The notes: generated from the sequence alone by a model not told the origin. Counted from the first letter of the stretch, positions 32,722 through 43,789 are shown. The stretch: 64,000 nt of DNA from Urophycis tenuis (GCA_036785325.1 JAXIVH010000019.1:2072125-2136124), one strand, 5' to 3'. Program-made: numbers and translations.

Positions 32722-34103
32722 TGTGGCAGTATCAATAGGGTGTTGCAGACAACGCCACCCTGGGAATTGCACCCAGGGAAATGTTAACCAGCGGACGCTC
32801 ACAGTTCGAATTCAGCACACAGATTCGTTGACTTAATGACACCAGAGGCGAGGTTCCAAAATAGGTTGTCTTTATTATATTAAAAAAAAGGAAATTCCAC
32901 AAACCAGTTTCACACACACTGGGTGGAAAGTAGTGGGATGAGTGAGCATATAACAAAATAAACTAGCAAACACACAAACGCGACAAAGCTACACACAAAA
33001 TATAAGTCATGCGAAAATAAGATAAACAGGACAAACCAAACGGGGAGTGGCCGGCAACAGGATCACTGGTGATCCGCAGCAGTTATCGAAGGCCTCCCAC
33101 CAGTGTCAAACAAAAATAACCCAAAACAAAACCAACAAGACAAGAAAAATGGAGAGTAACAAGAAGAAAAAGGAAACTGAATCACGTTCAGGTGCAGGAA
33201 GATGGGTTAGTACAGCGCAGATCTGATATCCCCCGGATGCACTATAACTCCCCCTGAAACGAGTACCAAGAAACCCAACGAAAATAAACAGAAAAATAAA
33301 GTAGGCCTCAACGAGTCACCTGCGTAATAGCCGACTGGCGATCCGCAGCTATGACAAGGCCTCCCGCCAGTGGGCAACACAAACAAAACTAGGATAGCCT
33401 AAGGCTAACCATAAACGAAATCCCCCCCACGATGACCAAACTTTCCCCCGCACGCAGACACACACCAACACTCACTCCACATAAATCCACCCGCGCCAAC
33501 ACGCACACTACCACGACAGACAGGATACGGCACAAAACGACCGGACGACCGACAGCTGTATCAGTTTAAAGATGTGGCTGTTAACGTCTCCGCCGCTAGC
33601 GTCCAGGTAGGTAGGTAGCACAGGAAGGATGATGACTCTGGGCAAACCCCGTGTGGCAAAAACAGCAGCAGACACGGACATGACCCGCAGTACCAGAAAG
33701 TTGATGGCTCCCCACTCAAACCAGCGAGCTCACCGAGCTCTGCGGAATGTTTGTGTTCGTAGGGGTCCACGCGAGAACGTTCCCAAACAGTAGCGTCAGC
33801 ACACAACCTTGACCAAGATAGGACACCACCGAGCAACAGATGGAAGCGCTGCAAAGCGACCAGTGTGTAAAGAAAAAGATCGCCACACTACAAACAAATC
33901 CGCTATAGTTACAGCGTACCTGACAGAGCATGTATACATACCGGTGGCCAGCTGACTGGAGGGGCGTACCAGGAAGCGACGAGAAGACAATTGCTGCGCC
34001 TACCGACACAAGGCTACCTCAAAATAAATAGAGCGGTGACGCACCCCATTGGCCGTAATGACCCTACTCATTATGACGGGCTCAGCCCGTGCATCCCGCC
34101 ACA
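32722..34103 (-). mobile_element. Solo LTR (1382 bp), minus orientation
   Basis: Bounded by TGTGGC on the minus strand at 34103 and by GCCACA at 32722. It interrupts the sequence that in C reads GGCTGTTGCTAAGATACG. A 4-bp duplication with one mismatch (CAAA/CTAA) flanks it. An AATAAA on the minus strand lies near 32875, and a CTATTTATT promoter-like box near 34035. No internal retroviral or Gypsy genes remain. Confidence 0.72.
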
Positions 34104-34205
34104 CTAAGATACGTTAGTAAACAACCAAATCAGGAGGAAGACATCTTGCGAAGGTCTAGTGACGGTGAGGTGTCACAACTCTGCTCTAAAACCAAACCTT
34201 GTCCG

Positions 34206-34408
34206 ATGAAACGCACCTTTATGCACTTCAGTCGTCTTATACCGACGTGAACAGACCCTGTGTCGTGGGTGATCAAACCATTCAGGTGGAGCGGAGGAAC
34301 GACACCAGGTAAGGTCGACACAGAAACATAATCTAAGTGTTTGCTGTGTTATTTACACGCCTGTTTGTAATGCGTTCTGCTTTCTTTGCAGCGATTTAAA
34401 ACGGTAAA
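34206..34408 (+). pseudogene. Small unidentified two-exon unit, cassette B (frameshifted)
   Basis: Equivalent to 46996-47198 in C. One base is missing shortly after the ATG (CACCTTTATGCAC against CACCTTTGTTACAC), which puts the frame into a stop after 14 codons. The donor CAG/GTAAGG (34309) and acceptor TTTCTTTGCAG (34391) are kept. The upstream CCAAT-containing segment is separated by the solo LTR. Confidence 0.45.
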
Positions 34409-34620
34409 TGAGTTGAAGGAAAGACGCAACCCTGAAGTCGGTTTGCAGGACGTCAGCATGTCAGGGTAGCCCATCATGAGTTATTGATTACTTACCAATC
34501 ATTTGCCCACAATCAAGCTATCAACACACACGTCCCATGGCCCGTAGAGAACGCAGGCCTGCATGTGCACATCTTTAATATTTGACAACGTTTAAATATA
34601 CGAAAACTGATCTTTTCCTC

Positions 34621-34787
34621 CAGGGGCGGTCCTAGCCTGTTTGGTGCCCTGTGCGAACCCCCCACCCAGCACCCCCCCCAAAGTCAAACCAGTTCATTTA
34701 GGTTTAGGATTGTACAATAATGTATTTGAATGTATGTATGAATGTATTGTTAAAAACTCTTGTCAGAACCATACTGAAATAAAACAG

Positions 34788-34860
<73 letters not shown>

Positions 34861-35473
34861 TATGCACATTATGACATAATAACACTGAAGTTAAAATAAG
34901 ACATACATAACATACATATAACAATAATTAAAGTAGTAAAGCAGTAAATAATTAAAGATCCAATTAAAATAAGGCATTTCTAAATTGCACAATTAACACG
35001 ATTGCACTTCACACACCACAAAATGAAATGAAACACTTGTCATCTAAATCTGGACCCTTCTTGCCTTAATGTGCTTTATTTGGAAGTAATAACTGGCGTG
35101 ATTAACTTATGGTAGCCTGTTGCATTATTAGATGCCATTAGATGCTGGCTGCAGCAAGGGAGAAGGCCTGAATCGCGCGCCCCCCTCCGCCTCCCCCTCC
35201 CCCTTCCCCTTCAGGTTGTGTGTGTGAGACCAGCACAGCGGTAGGGCGGAGCTGCACCAAACGGAGGGCGCACACACTCCCCACAATGGGATGGGCATTA
35301 GAAAACCTATCGGTGCCCATGTTATCAATCAAATCATGCACTGGCATGATGTCTGGGCAGCATAGGCGCTCGTCCCAAAAAAAAAAAAAAAATTGGCGTG
35401 CCTCCGATGCCGCCCCCCCAAAGATGCCACCCTGTGCAACCGCACATGTCGCACATACGAGAAACCGCCCCTG
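34621..35473. mobile_element. Non-autonomous hAT element (853 bp), cassette B only
   Basis: A perfect 10-bp inverted end CAGGGGCGGT, flanked by TTTTCCTC (34613-34620) and TTTTACTC (35474-35481), an 8-bp target duplication with one mismatch. It contains an (AT)n tract (34797-34862). It sits just upstream of the acceptor of the 130-nt exon. Confidence 0.88.
34797..34862. repeat. (AT)n microsatellite
   Basis: A pure AT tract inside the hAT element. Confidence 0.95.
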
Positions 35474-35487
35474 TTTTACTCCCATAG

Positions 35488-35617
35488 ATCTCCCAACTTT
35501 TGTGGTTCGACCACCAGGGGGCGACGGGGCCCAAAGAAGTGTCAGCTGTCGGACGTGAAGCCCACCGAGCCCGGACAGAGCGGCTCGGTCACCCTGGAGC
35601 ACGTCAAAAGCAAGTAA
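35488..35617 (+). CDS. Terminal coding exon of an unidentified gene, cassette B
   Basis: Same 130-nt exon as in A, with acceptor CCCATAG kept despite the hAT insertion that ends 14 bp before the exon. The pyrimidine tract upstream is shortened from TTTTTCCTCCC to TTTTACTCCC, which could weaken splicing. Frame and stop (TAA 35615-35617) are intact; one Gly to Cys change near the start. Confidence 0.5.
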
Positions 35618-35643
35618 CACACGACAAGTTCAACCAGGCAGAA

Positions 35644-35649
35644 TTTATT
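35644..35649 (-). promoter_or_regulatory. Poly(A) signal of RNase copy B
   Basis: AATAAA on the minus strand, 275 nt past the RNase stop, at the same place as in copies A and D. Confidence 0.6.
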
Positions 35650-35923
35650 TCAGAACTTCATATTAGGGTATAAGGCCCAATACGTGATTCAGGGAAGACG
35701 TAGAGTTAGAACAGAGAATGCTGGTAAAAGAAAGCAGCCGGCCTGCAGGAAACAGATGTGCAGAGTGGCTTACAGGCCGGCATTAAGAGGCACAAAGCTG
35801 GTTTGTTCAGGCTACAAGGAAGTAATACAATAACTAAACCCTGAACATGGGACACCAAAAGGCCCTGCTGTCAAAAGGGAGTGACTGACTGCAGGGAGGC
35901 AGAAGCTGGGCTGACTCAGCCAA

Positions 35924-36421
35924 TCACCGCCTGCCAGTCAGGCAGCCCCCTGCGTTGTTGTCAGGCCTGTCGTTGTTTCGGTTTCTCTCGAAGTGGACGG
36001 GCAGACACCGGTTGTCCACCTTGTCGCAGGCCAGAATCAGGTGCGTGTTCTCTCTGATGACATTGCACACTCCTCCTCTCTGGCACGCCACGGTGGTGAA
36101 GGAGAAGGGTGCACGGCTGATGCACAGGTTTCCCTCGTAGCGCAGCCCTCCCCGGTCGCTGCACACCTCCTCCACCCGCTGCCGGTCGCGGTAGCTGAGG
36201 AAGGACTGCCAGGTCGGCACCAGGTTGGCAGCGTGGAGGTACTGGTTCCACTGGTTCTGGTCGAGGGTGGTGGGCGTGTCCCAGCGGACGTGCTGCCGGA
36301 GGAAGGTGTCGAAGCTGACTTTGGGCCTCCTGGTGACGCACGGCGTGCTGCTCATGGCCACGGAGTGGTGCCACAAGCAGAGACACAGCAGGACCAGGGA
36401 GATGCAGCGCTGGGCCTCCAT
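35924..36421 (-). CDS. Secreted RNase A-superfamily protein, copy B
   Basis: 165 residues with the same signal peptide and architecture as copy A. His44 is in FLRQHV and His143 in CLPVHFE. The segment aligned with CKxxNTF reads VPTWQSF: Pro69 stands at the catalytic lysine position, so even the conservative Arg of the other copies is gone. Trp71 is also new. Other changes cluster in the same stretch (FLSYRDRQRVEEVC for FLRHRDRQQVLDVC), while the rest is almost identical to A. The cysteine pattern is unchanged (eight in the mature part). It is the copy least likely to be a ribonuclease. The 12-bp minisatellite upstream is longest here. Confidence 0.85.
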   Translation of the reverse strand: MEAQRCISLVLLCLCLWHHSVAMSSTPCVTRRPKVSFDTFLRQHVRWDTPTTLDQNQWNQYLHAANLVPTWQSFLSYRDRQRVEEVCSDRGGLRYEGNLCISRAPFSFTTVACQRGGVCNVIRENTHLILACDKVDNRCLPVHFERNRNNDRPDNNAGGCLTGRR

Positions 36422-36540
36422 CACTCTGGTGACCTGCAAACACCCGCGGGGCCACATGGGTCTCTGACAGAGAAGGACAGCGCAGGCTATGCCCCTCTCT
36501 GTCTCTGTTTCTCTCTCTCTACCTTTCTGTCTCTCACTTC

Positions 36541-37077
36541 AACCACTACTGGTACCACCGCTGGTACCACCACTGGTACCACTACTGGTACTACTACTGG
36601 TACTACTACTGGTACCACGACTGGTACCATTACTGGTACCACCGCTAGTACCACTACTGGTACTACTACTGGTACCACCACTGGTACCACTACTGGTACT
36701 ACTACTGGTACCACGACTGGTACTACTACTGGTACTACTGCTGGTACTACTACTGGTACTACTACTGGTACTACTACTGGTACCACGACTGGTACTACTA
36801 CTGGTACTACTACTGGTATTACTGCTGGTACCACTACTGGTACCACTACTGGTACTACTACTGGTACCATTACTGGTACTACTACTGGTACTACTACTGG
36901 TACTACTGCTGGTACCACTACTGGTACCACTACTGGTACTACTACTGGTACTACTGCTGGTACTACTACTGGTACCACTACTGGTACTACTACTGGTACT
37001 ACTGCTGGTACCACTACTGGTACTACTACTGGTACCACTACTGGTACCACAACTGGTAGTACTACTGGTATTAGTAC
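36541..37077. repeat. 12-bp minisatellite, copy B (about 45 units)
   Basis: Units GGTACYACYRCT without a stop in several frames on both strands, which creates long low-complexity ORFs (TTG, VVP and LVPL repeats) that are not genes. It begins about 120 bp upstream of the RNase start codon. Confidence 0.95.
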
Positions 37078-37797
37078 CTTCAGGAAATTAATTCAATCTT
37101 TCAGCTTTGACAGTATTCAGGTTAGCTTCTAACTAACCTGTAATCTTTCCTAAGATACGTCATAACTTTCTCTCTGCTTCAAGCTGTTCAGCTTCAGATT
37201 CTGTCAGTTTTACATTTGAGTTTTTCACCAGTGTAGTTCAATACATTTGAGCCTTCAGATATTTTGTGGGAATTCCTTTCACTTTCATTTCCATTTCAAT
37301 TCTACATTTTCAGCAAAGCTTTGAGATTTCCTTCAGCTGTAAGCATTCACTAGACTGTCTGCACAAAAGGGAATTTCAGCAACAGAAACCATCCAAATAT
37401 TAAAACGTTCAGCTCTTTACACAAATGATGGCAACATATTGAGCTTTTTTCTATCTTTTCTACCTTTAAAAATATCACATTTAAAACAAAAACACTCACA
37501 CTGTAACTCAAGGGGATGATTCAAACCCTCTTCTATCTACTCTATCTATTCTACTCTCTTCTGCTGCACTTCTGCTTTATTTAAACTTTAAACGGGTAAC
37601 AAGCCTTTCACATTTTCAATGTCATGCTACTTCTTTGAATTCTTTTAACATTTTAAACAATGACAGTTTAAGTTTTATGCTACTTCCCCTCCTTTACTGA
37701 GTTTATAAGTGGTGTTTATTTCTTACCTCAGTGGGGCTCTCTGTTATCAGTTCCGCTCAACAATGACTTCGCTTTTTCAGGCTTATCAGTCTCTGTC
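37078..37797. other. Conserved cassette spacer, cassette B
   Basis: Non-coding sequence shared with A, C and D; it lacks the TIR element of A and D. No gene seen. Confidence 0.6.
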
Positions 37798-37813
37798 TCC
37801 CCCCCCCCCCCCC

Positions 37814-37847
<34 letters not shown>

Positions 37848-37854
37848 TTTCCCT

Positions 37855-37902
<48 letters not shown>

Positions 37903-37939
37903 CCCCCCCCCCTCTCTCTGTCTCTCTCTATCCCTCTCT
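37798..37939. repeat. Pyrimidine tract, (CT)n with C runs
   Basis: Longer and more interrupted (C8-12 runs) than in the other cassettes. Confidence 0.95.
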
Positions 37940-38491
37940 ATATTTGATGCTCCAGGTTTTTTTCATGTCGTTGTGTCGTCCTTCCATCGTGCTGGATTTG
38001 GTTTCTGCATACACTGTGATTAACAGCATTTTTTTTTTCCCTGGCAAAAGTGTGTTTTTCAGGTTTCATTCAGCTGTCAGCAGTCACTCGCCTTTTCTGC
38101 AGCAAATGCATTTCTTTGCTGGTCATGCACTGTGACCTGAACTCCACAAGCTGCATGGGAACAGATTTCTATGTTAGGGTGGTAAATATAACCATTGTTA
38201 GAATCATCTTTTGGAGGCTTATAGAAACTCCATCAATGTAGATGTTTCGATTGATGTCAGCTCATAATAGTAATGAAAACAGACCAAACTCCAGCCAGGC
38301 CTGATCTTTACTCCTCAGCTCTGTGTGCTGTGTCTACGACATGGATATCGCAAAAGTGTTTCCGCTATGAAACCCGTGGACGTGCTCGTGTCAGGGGTCC
38401 ACTCTGTCTTCTCAAAGACACTGCATCACAGTCTGCTGCTGCTGCGTGAGGATGCGGAGGGCCCGGGACAACAGCCACCCAGCTGCACGTG
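37940..38491. other. Spacer between (CT)n and the 19-bp array, cassette B
   Basis: Shared with 52860-53385 in C; replaced in A and D by a hAT insertion. No gene recognised. Confidence 0.5.
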
Positions 38492-38719
38492 CAGCAGCCA
38501 TCTTGATGTGCAGCAGCCATTTTGACGTGCAACAGCCATCCTGATGTGCAGCAGCCATTTTGTTGAGCAGCAGCCATTTTGACGTCCAGCAGCCATCTTG
38601 ACGTGCAGCAGCCATTTTGACATGCAGCAGCCATCTTGACGTGCAGCAGCCATTTTGACGTGCAGCAGCCATTTTGATGTGCAGCAGCCATTTTGACATG
38701 CAGCAGCCATCTTGACGTG
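38492..38719. repeat. 19-bp minisatellite, 12 units
   Basis: Variants of CAGCAGCCATTTTGACGTG repeated 12 times exactly (228 bp). Cassette C has a single unit at the same place (about 53381-53399). As 19 is not a multiple of three, all frames on the minus strand read the same degenerate peptide. Confidence 0.95.
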
Positions 38720-38815
38720 CTTCTGTTTTCAGGGGTGGCTTTTGGGGTCCTGCGGAAGCGCCTCAGTCTACCCATCCCACGCTGCTTTCAGGATGTGTTA
38801 CACGCACGCACGCAT

Positions 38816-38877
<62 letters not shown>

Positions 38878-38886
38878 GCACACACT
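38816..38886. repeat. (CA)n tract at the 3' end of a LINE
   Basis: Lies between cassette B and the C2H2-tailed LINE at 38887-45151; the other end of that LINE also meets (CA)n (45152-45174). Confidence 0.93.
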
Positions 38887-38938
38887 TGCTTGCTTGCAGT
38901 TGTCCATCTATTCCGATGATGAGGTCCACTTTTGTCTG

Positions 38939-39890
38939 TTACCGGTGAGTTCTTTGATGGCTGAAAAGCCCAATCCTGGATCCACAGGTTCTTTTGCAGG
39001 TGGGGCATGTATACATGGTGTTGATGTTGCTGGTAGTCATGGGTGTGGATGATTGTCTCCTGAGCCTTCTTTGATGTCTCCTGGCAGTCCTTTCTTCCTC
39101 CAGTGTGTGGGTACCATTTAGACACAGCTGCCGCCAGGTGTTGTGGTCAGCAGCCGTATTCTCCAGGTCTGCAGGTTTTATTTTGCACCTTTTAAGCGCC
39201 ATTTTCAGCTGGTCTTTGAAGCGTTTCTTCTGGCCCCCAACAGACCACTGACCCTGCTGTAACTGGCCATATAACACTTTGCGGGGCAGGCGGTTGTGGG
39301 GCATCCTTGTGACATGCCCCATCCAACGCAGTTGGTGCTGAGTGATTGTGGCCTCAATACTTTTGCAGCCTGTTGCAGCCTGTCAAGTATCTCTGTGTGT
39401 GGCACTCGATCACGCCAAGTGATTCCTAGAATGCGCTGCAGACAGCGGATGTGAAACTGTTCCAGGGACTTGACGTAGTGGTTGTAAGTAACCCCAGGCT
39501 TCACAGCTGAAGAGGAGGCTGGTAATGCAGATTGCTTTGTAGACACAGATTTTTGTGTTTGTGTTTGAACGACCCTGCGCCTGAGTCTCCCATTGGCAGC
39601 TGATGCTTGATTTATCCTGTTTTGGACGTCATTGTCAATGCTGTTCTCTTCAGATATAATGCTCCCGAGGTATTTGAATGATGGAACCACTGACAGTTTG
39701 TCCTCTGCTATAGTGAAGAAGGGGTGTGAGTGGGATGTTGGTGCTCCATTGGCAGATTACCTCTGTTTTGGCTGTGTTGATGGTCAGCCCCATCCTGCTG
39801 TATGCCCTAACTGCTGCATCTAGAACAGACTGGAAGCCTTGTGGAGAGTGAGATACAAGAGCACAGTCATCTGCATACTGTAACTCAAGT
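38939..39890 (-). pseudogene. RT end, C-terminal domain and zinc finger of the LINE
   Basis: Near 39870 the minus strand reads LQYADDCALVSHSPQGF, with the catalytic box intact. Then come SFKYLGSIISEENSID (39690 frame), FHIRCLQRILGITWRD and, after a frameshift, MGHVTRMPHNRLPRKVLYG and the finger YTCPTCKRTCGSRIGLFSHQ plus RTHR. The stop at about 38939 lies some 50 bp from (CA)n. Confidence 0.78.
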
Positions 39891-40237
39891 ATCCTAAAGG
39901 CTGGGTTATGCTTCGTTTATACTTCCGCGTCGATGCGACGCTGGGGGACGGCTGACCAACGGCGGACCCTTTGCGGACCTTTTACGAACCCTTTACGTCC
40001 TCGACGTGCACCTCCCCAAATCCTAGACACGCGTCGAGGCGACGCAATCCCAACGCTTTGGCTTTGGTTGTGATTGGTCCGCGAACTACATTGGCTGGAG
40101 ATCGCTTTTCCGGTTTCCACTCGTAAACACCGCCACGGTGTAAACACAGCCTTGATAAATGCTTCGACTGATAAATGCGGCGACAACATAGCCTATATAA
40201 ATATATATATCAAACTTTTGCCTTAATTTCTGTAAAC

Positions 40238-40277
<40 letters not shown>

Positions 40278-40642
40278 TTTGCAAAGGCTTGGCGACGCGT
40301 TTCCATTCATTTCCAATGGCAGTGAGCGACGGGCGACAAAGCAAGCGTGTGGGCTGCAAAACGCGAGGAGGGCGGGGCAAAAAATAGAAACTAGTCTACG
40401 AGAGATAGGATTATGGATATATCTAACGAATGTGACTGTACCCTTGTATGTGCTTCGAAATCTATCGAGAAATAAATGTCGTTAAACCAGAAAACGTCAT
40501 GGGTATGGCTGGATATTATCAATGGCTGAATATTATAAATTGTTTTCGATCAGACACAGGTTTCAATACTATCGCTACAGACACTCCCCCGGAACGCCCA
40601 CCAGGCGAAAATCGCCGAGCACAAAAACGCTTGGTCGCTCGT

Positions 40643-41144
40643 CAGTGTGAGCGTAGGGTTAAGGCCGGCGCACACCTATACGATTCGTGTACGATTTTGT
40701 CGGCCCAATGACTTCGCATGGGAATCGTAAAGGTGTGCGGTAGCAGCCGACAAACGATTTTGTCGTTTGTCGTTTCATCGGATCAAATCAAACATGTTTG
40801 ATATTTCCGTACGGATTTTCCTCGTGCCGATTACAATCGTATGTGTGTGCGGTCTCTCTTCCGATGTCATCGCGCAGGATTATTTAAACAGCCAATGGGA
40901 ATAGCGCACTTAGTCACGTTGCAAGCCGGGGGAAATCGATCGCCATTTTCAGTTTGAAAGTCACGTGATTTGTGGCTTCCTATTTCGGTCATATTCGGTC
41001 AGAAAAATCGTAGGTTCGCAAGTGTGTGCGGTGGACGAACGAGCGTGTCAAATACGGTCCGAATTGTTATGACGATCACCCGACAAACGATGAAACGATG
41101 ACATCGTAAAGGTGTGCGCCGGCCTTTACCCTACGCTCACACTG
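40643..41144. mobile_element. MITE with 36-bp terminal inverted repeats
   Basis: Ends CAGTGTGAGCGTAGGG followed by AAGGCCGGCGCACACCT, inverted at the other end with one mismatch. About 502 bp, rich in CGATT/AATCG. No ORF. Confidence 0.85.
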
Positions 41145-41270
41145 AAAAAAAAAAAGATCCTAGACCACTTTTCTTGCTTGAATAAGACTGAGCCTGAGCT
41201 GGTACCTTTGGGATGCCTCAACAATTGATTTCCAAAACCACTTTTTTGCAAGGTTCATCTGATGGACATG

Positions 41271-41455
41271 TAGGGACAGATTCACTAAAGTTTGCACAGC
41301 TTTTGCTCATGCTAAACCTGCACAGGCTGAGCAATCTGCCCCTCTGTTTGTTTTTGAAGACCCTCCTCACATGTTTCAAAACCAAACGCAGAGAGACAGA
41401 TTGTGCAGGTTTAGCATGAGCAAAAGCTGTGCAAACCTAAGTAAATCTGGACCCT
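41271..41455. mobile_element. Foldback MITE (about 185 bp)
   Basis: Nearly the whole element is an inverted repeat: TTTGCACAGCTTTTGCTCAT and TGCTAAACCTGCAC occur at both ends in opposite orientation. Outer bases are TAGGG/CCCTA. Confidence 0.8.
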
Positions 41456-41937
41456 AGTCTCATGCTAAAATTGACTGTAAATTCACCTTTACAGTTGTTT
41501 TTTTTTTTTTAAATTCCCGGGGGAGCATGCCCCCGGACCCCCCTAGGGGGTCGGTATCTTGTCACCTTTTTTGCCCCTGATGAGTTTGCACCCCTGTATA
41601 TATATAAAACTTTTGCCTTCATTTCTGTAAACTTTTTTTAACTCGCTAGTAATCCGTATGTAATGACCAGAATGGTCATTCTGGTCATTACATACGGTGT
41701 GGCAATGAATTGCATTTCCAGACATAAACCCCACACTCAATCAATCCCTCCGCAGAAGTATCACGGGCTCATGACGGCATCCGAGCAACGGCGTGGCCAT
41801 TACGTGATCACGACGCAATCCCTACGCAGAAGCATAAACCAGCCTTTACTCTGTGCAGTTTGGTTGTTACCTGCAGCCTTCTGATATTAAAGAGGTAATC
41901 ATCCAGCCTGTACGCTACTGTCATGCCACTGCTGTCT

Positions 41938-43737
41938 TCAATCCGCTTGTGAATTGAAGCTTGGTGACACATAAGAGGAAGATGTTAAAAAGCACTGGTG
42001 CCAACACACACACCCTTGTCTTACCCCTGTGCGCACTGGGAAAGGGCTAGACCCTTGACCTCTTATTGAAACCGCAGCAGTCATTCCATCATGAAATTGG
42101 CGGAGGATGTTGGGGCAACCAATCCGGAGTAGAAAATCCCACAAGAGCTCTCTCTTCACAGTGTTGAAGGCTTTGGAGAGGTCGACAAAAGCCATAAACA
42201 GGTCTTGATGTTGCTCCCTGCATTTTTCTTGGAGTTGCCGAGTTGGGAAAATCATCTAGACTGTGCTCCTGTTCTTTCTAATCCCGCACTGTGACTTGGG
42301 TAGCATTGACTCTGTGATGTTATTTATATGCCTTTGAAGCATCACTTTGGCCAGGACCTTGCCTGCCACAGCAAGAAGTGATATGCCCCTATGGTTACCA
42401 CAGATCACCCTTGTTCTTAAATATGGTGACAATGCTGGCATCTCTCCATTGCTGTGGGATATTCTCATCAGCCCAAACCTTGGTGATGTAATGGTGTAAT
42501 GTTCTTGTGCACAGATACCCTCCCTGTTTAAGCAGTTCTGCAGGGATATTGTCAGAGCCTGGAGACTTGTTATTCTTCAGGGTGGGGACAGCTGACAGAA
42601 CTTCCAGGAAGGTTGGAGGTGGGCTGAGGTTGTCCATAGAGGGAAATTCAGGCAGTTCGTCCAAGATGGTGTAGTCTGCATCAGAATCCTGATTTAACAG
42701 GGTGTTAAAATGCTCAGCCCACCTTACTAGGATGCTATCCTGGTCTTTCAGGTCTTTAAGCCCATCTGCTGTTTTCAGGGGAGTGATGCAGTGACTTGTT
42801 GGGCCGTAGATAGATTTAACTGAGTTGTAGAAGTTGTGCATATCACCTCTCTCGACAAATGACTGAATTTCATGTGCCTTCTTCATCCACCACTCGTTCT
42901 GCATGGTCCGCAGAGTTCTCTGCACTTCGCTTCCAGCTCTCTGCCATTGCTGTCTGGCGGTGCTGGATGAGGAGTTATTTTTTCATTTTTAAAAACATTT
43001 TTTAATCATACTTTATTCATCCCACAGCGGGGAAATTCGTTCTCTGCATTTGACCCATCATATTGTACATAGGAGCAGTGGGCTTCTATGTTCAGCGCAC
43101 AGGGAGCAAGTTGGGGTTCAGTGTCTTTTGCTAAAGGACACTTCGACATTTGGACAGTTGGAGGAGGGGAATCGGAAGGATCGAACCGCCGACCCTATGG
43201 TTGGTGGACGACCGACTCTGTCCACCTACTCTAACCACTGAGCCACCAATTTAGGGTTTTATTTATTGTATTTATTTATTTATTTAGGGTTTCCTGATGT
43301 GCTTTGTGCATGTTGCTTAGCAGATTATGGATGGACTCTGAGTTGTTATCAAACCAGTCTTGATGGTTCTTGCTTTTAAAGTCAATGGTTTGGGCTGCTG
43401 CTTCCTGAAGGGCTGCAGTAACAGAGGTCCACTGTTTTTCTGTGGCACTCTCACCACTCAGGAAGAGTTCTAGCTCCCCTCGTTTCTCAGCCAGGGAGTG
43501 AAAAAACTCATTCCTAGTCATGGTGTCTTCCAGGCAGGCACAGTCTAAGCGCCTCCTACTGGATCCACGTTTCCACATGGGGGGGCAACCTTTCATGAGG
43601 ACCTTGGTCATTATCATGCGGTGATCTGTCCAGCATTCTACACCTCTCATGGCCCGGGTTAGAAGAAGGTCTCTGATGTCGCAACGCCTCAGGATGATGT
43701 AGTCAATCAGGTGCCAGTGTTTGGAACGTGGGTGCAT
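41938..43737 (-). pseudogene. Endonuclease end and reverse transcriptase of the LINE (degenerate)
   Basis: From 43737: HLIDYIILRRCD and WTDHRMIMTKVL (endonuclease end), then a connector interrupted by a SINE, then from 42925: GDMHNFYNSVKSIYGP, SPGSDNIPAELLKQG, a stop, GNHRGISLLAVAGKVL, SQCGIRKNRST and, at 42255, FMAFVDLSKAFNTVK (second Asp of motif A is Asn) and RTGVRQGC. Several frameshifts; inactive. Confidence 0.78.
42994..43256 (-). repeat. tRNA-derived SINE (minus)
   Basis: On the minus strand: box A TGGCTCAGTGGTTAGAG, then TCGGCGGTTCGATCCTTCCG with box B, a conserved middle (CTTTAGCAAAAGACACTGAA) and a 3' end GGGATGAATAAAGTATGATT. It interrupts the LINE. Confidence 0.88.
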
Positions 43738-43789
43738 CCATGATCTTTAATATTTGTTCTTTTGCTGGAAGATGGTGTTAGTTATGGTC

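Larger units (their letters stand above)
39895..41848. mobile_element. Composite DNA-transposon insertion in the LINE
   Basis: Outer ends TAAAGGCTGG(G/T)TTATGCTTC are inverted repeats (39895 and 41848). Inside are CG-rich sequence with CGTCGATGCGACG, (TA)n near 40240-40270, the MITEs at 40643-41144 and 41271-41455, and a perfect palindrome at 41654-41697. No transposase is seen. Confidence 0.65.

Noticed and set aside
36487..37132. Long TTG-, LVPL- and VVPV-repeat reading frames on both strands
   Set aside because: Products of a stop-free 12-bp minisatellite; no codon bias or conserved length between cassettes.
38492..38719. A CRISPR-like array
   Set aside because: The units are contiguous with no spacers, and the genome is eukaryotic.
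38365..38775. Repetitive minus-strand proteins rich in KMAAA and NGCC
   Set aside because: All three frames encode the same peptide because the repeat is 19 bp; cassette C has just one unit.
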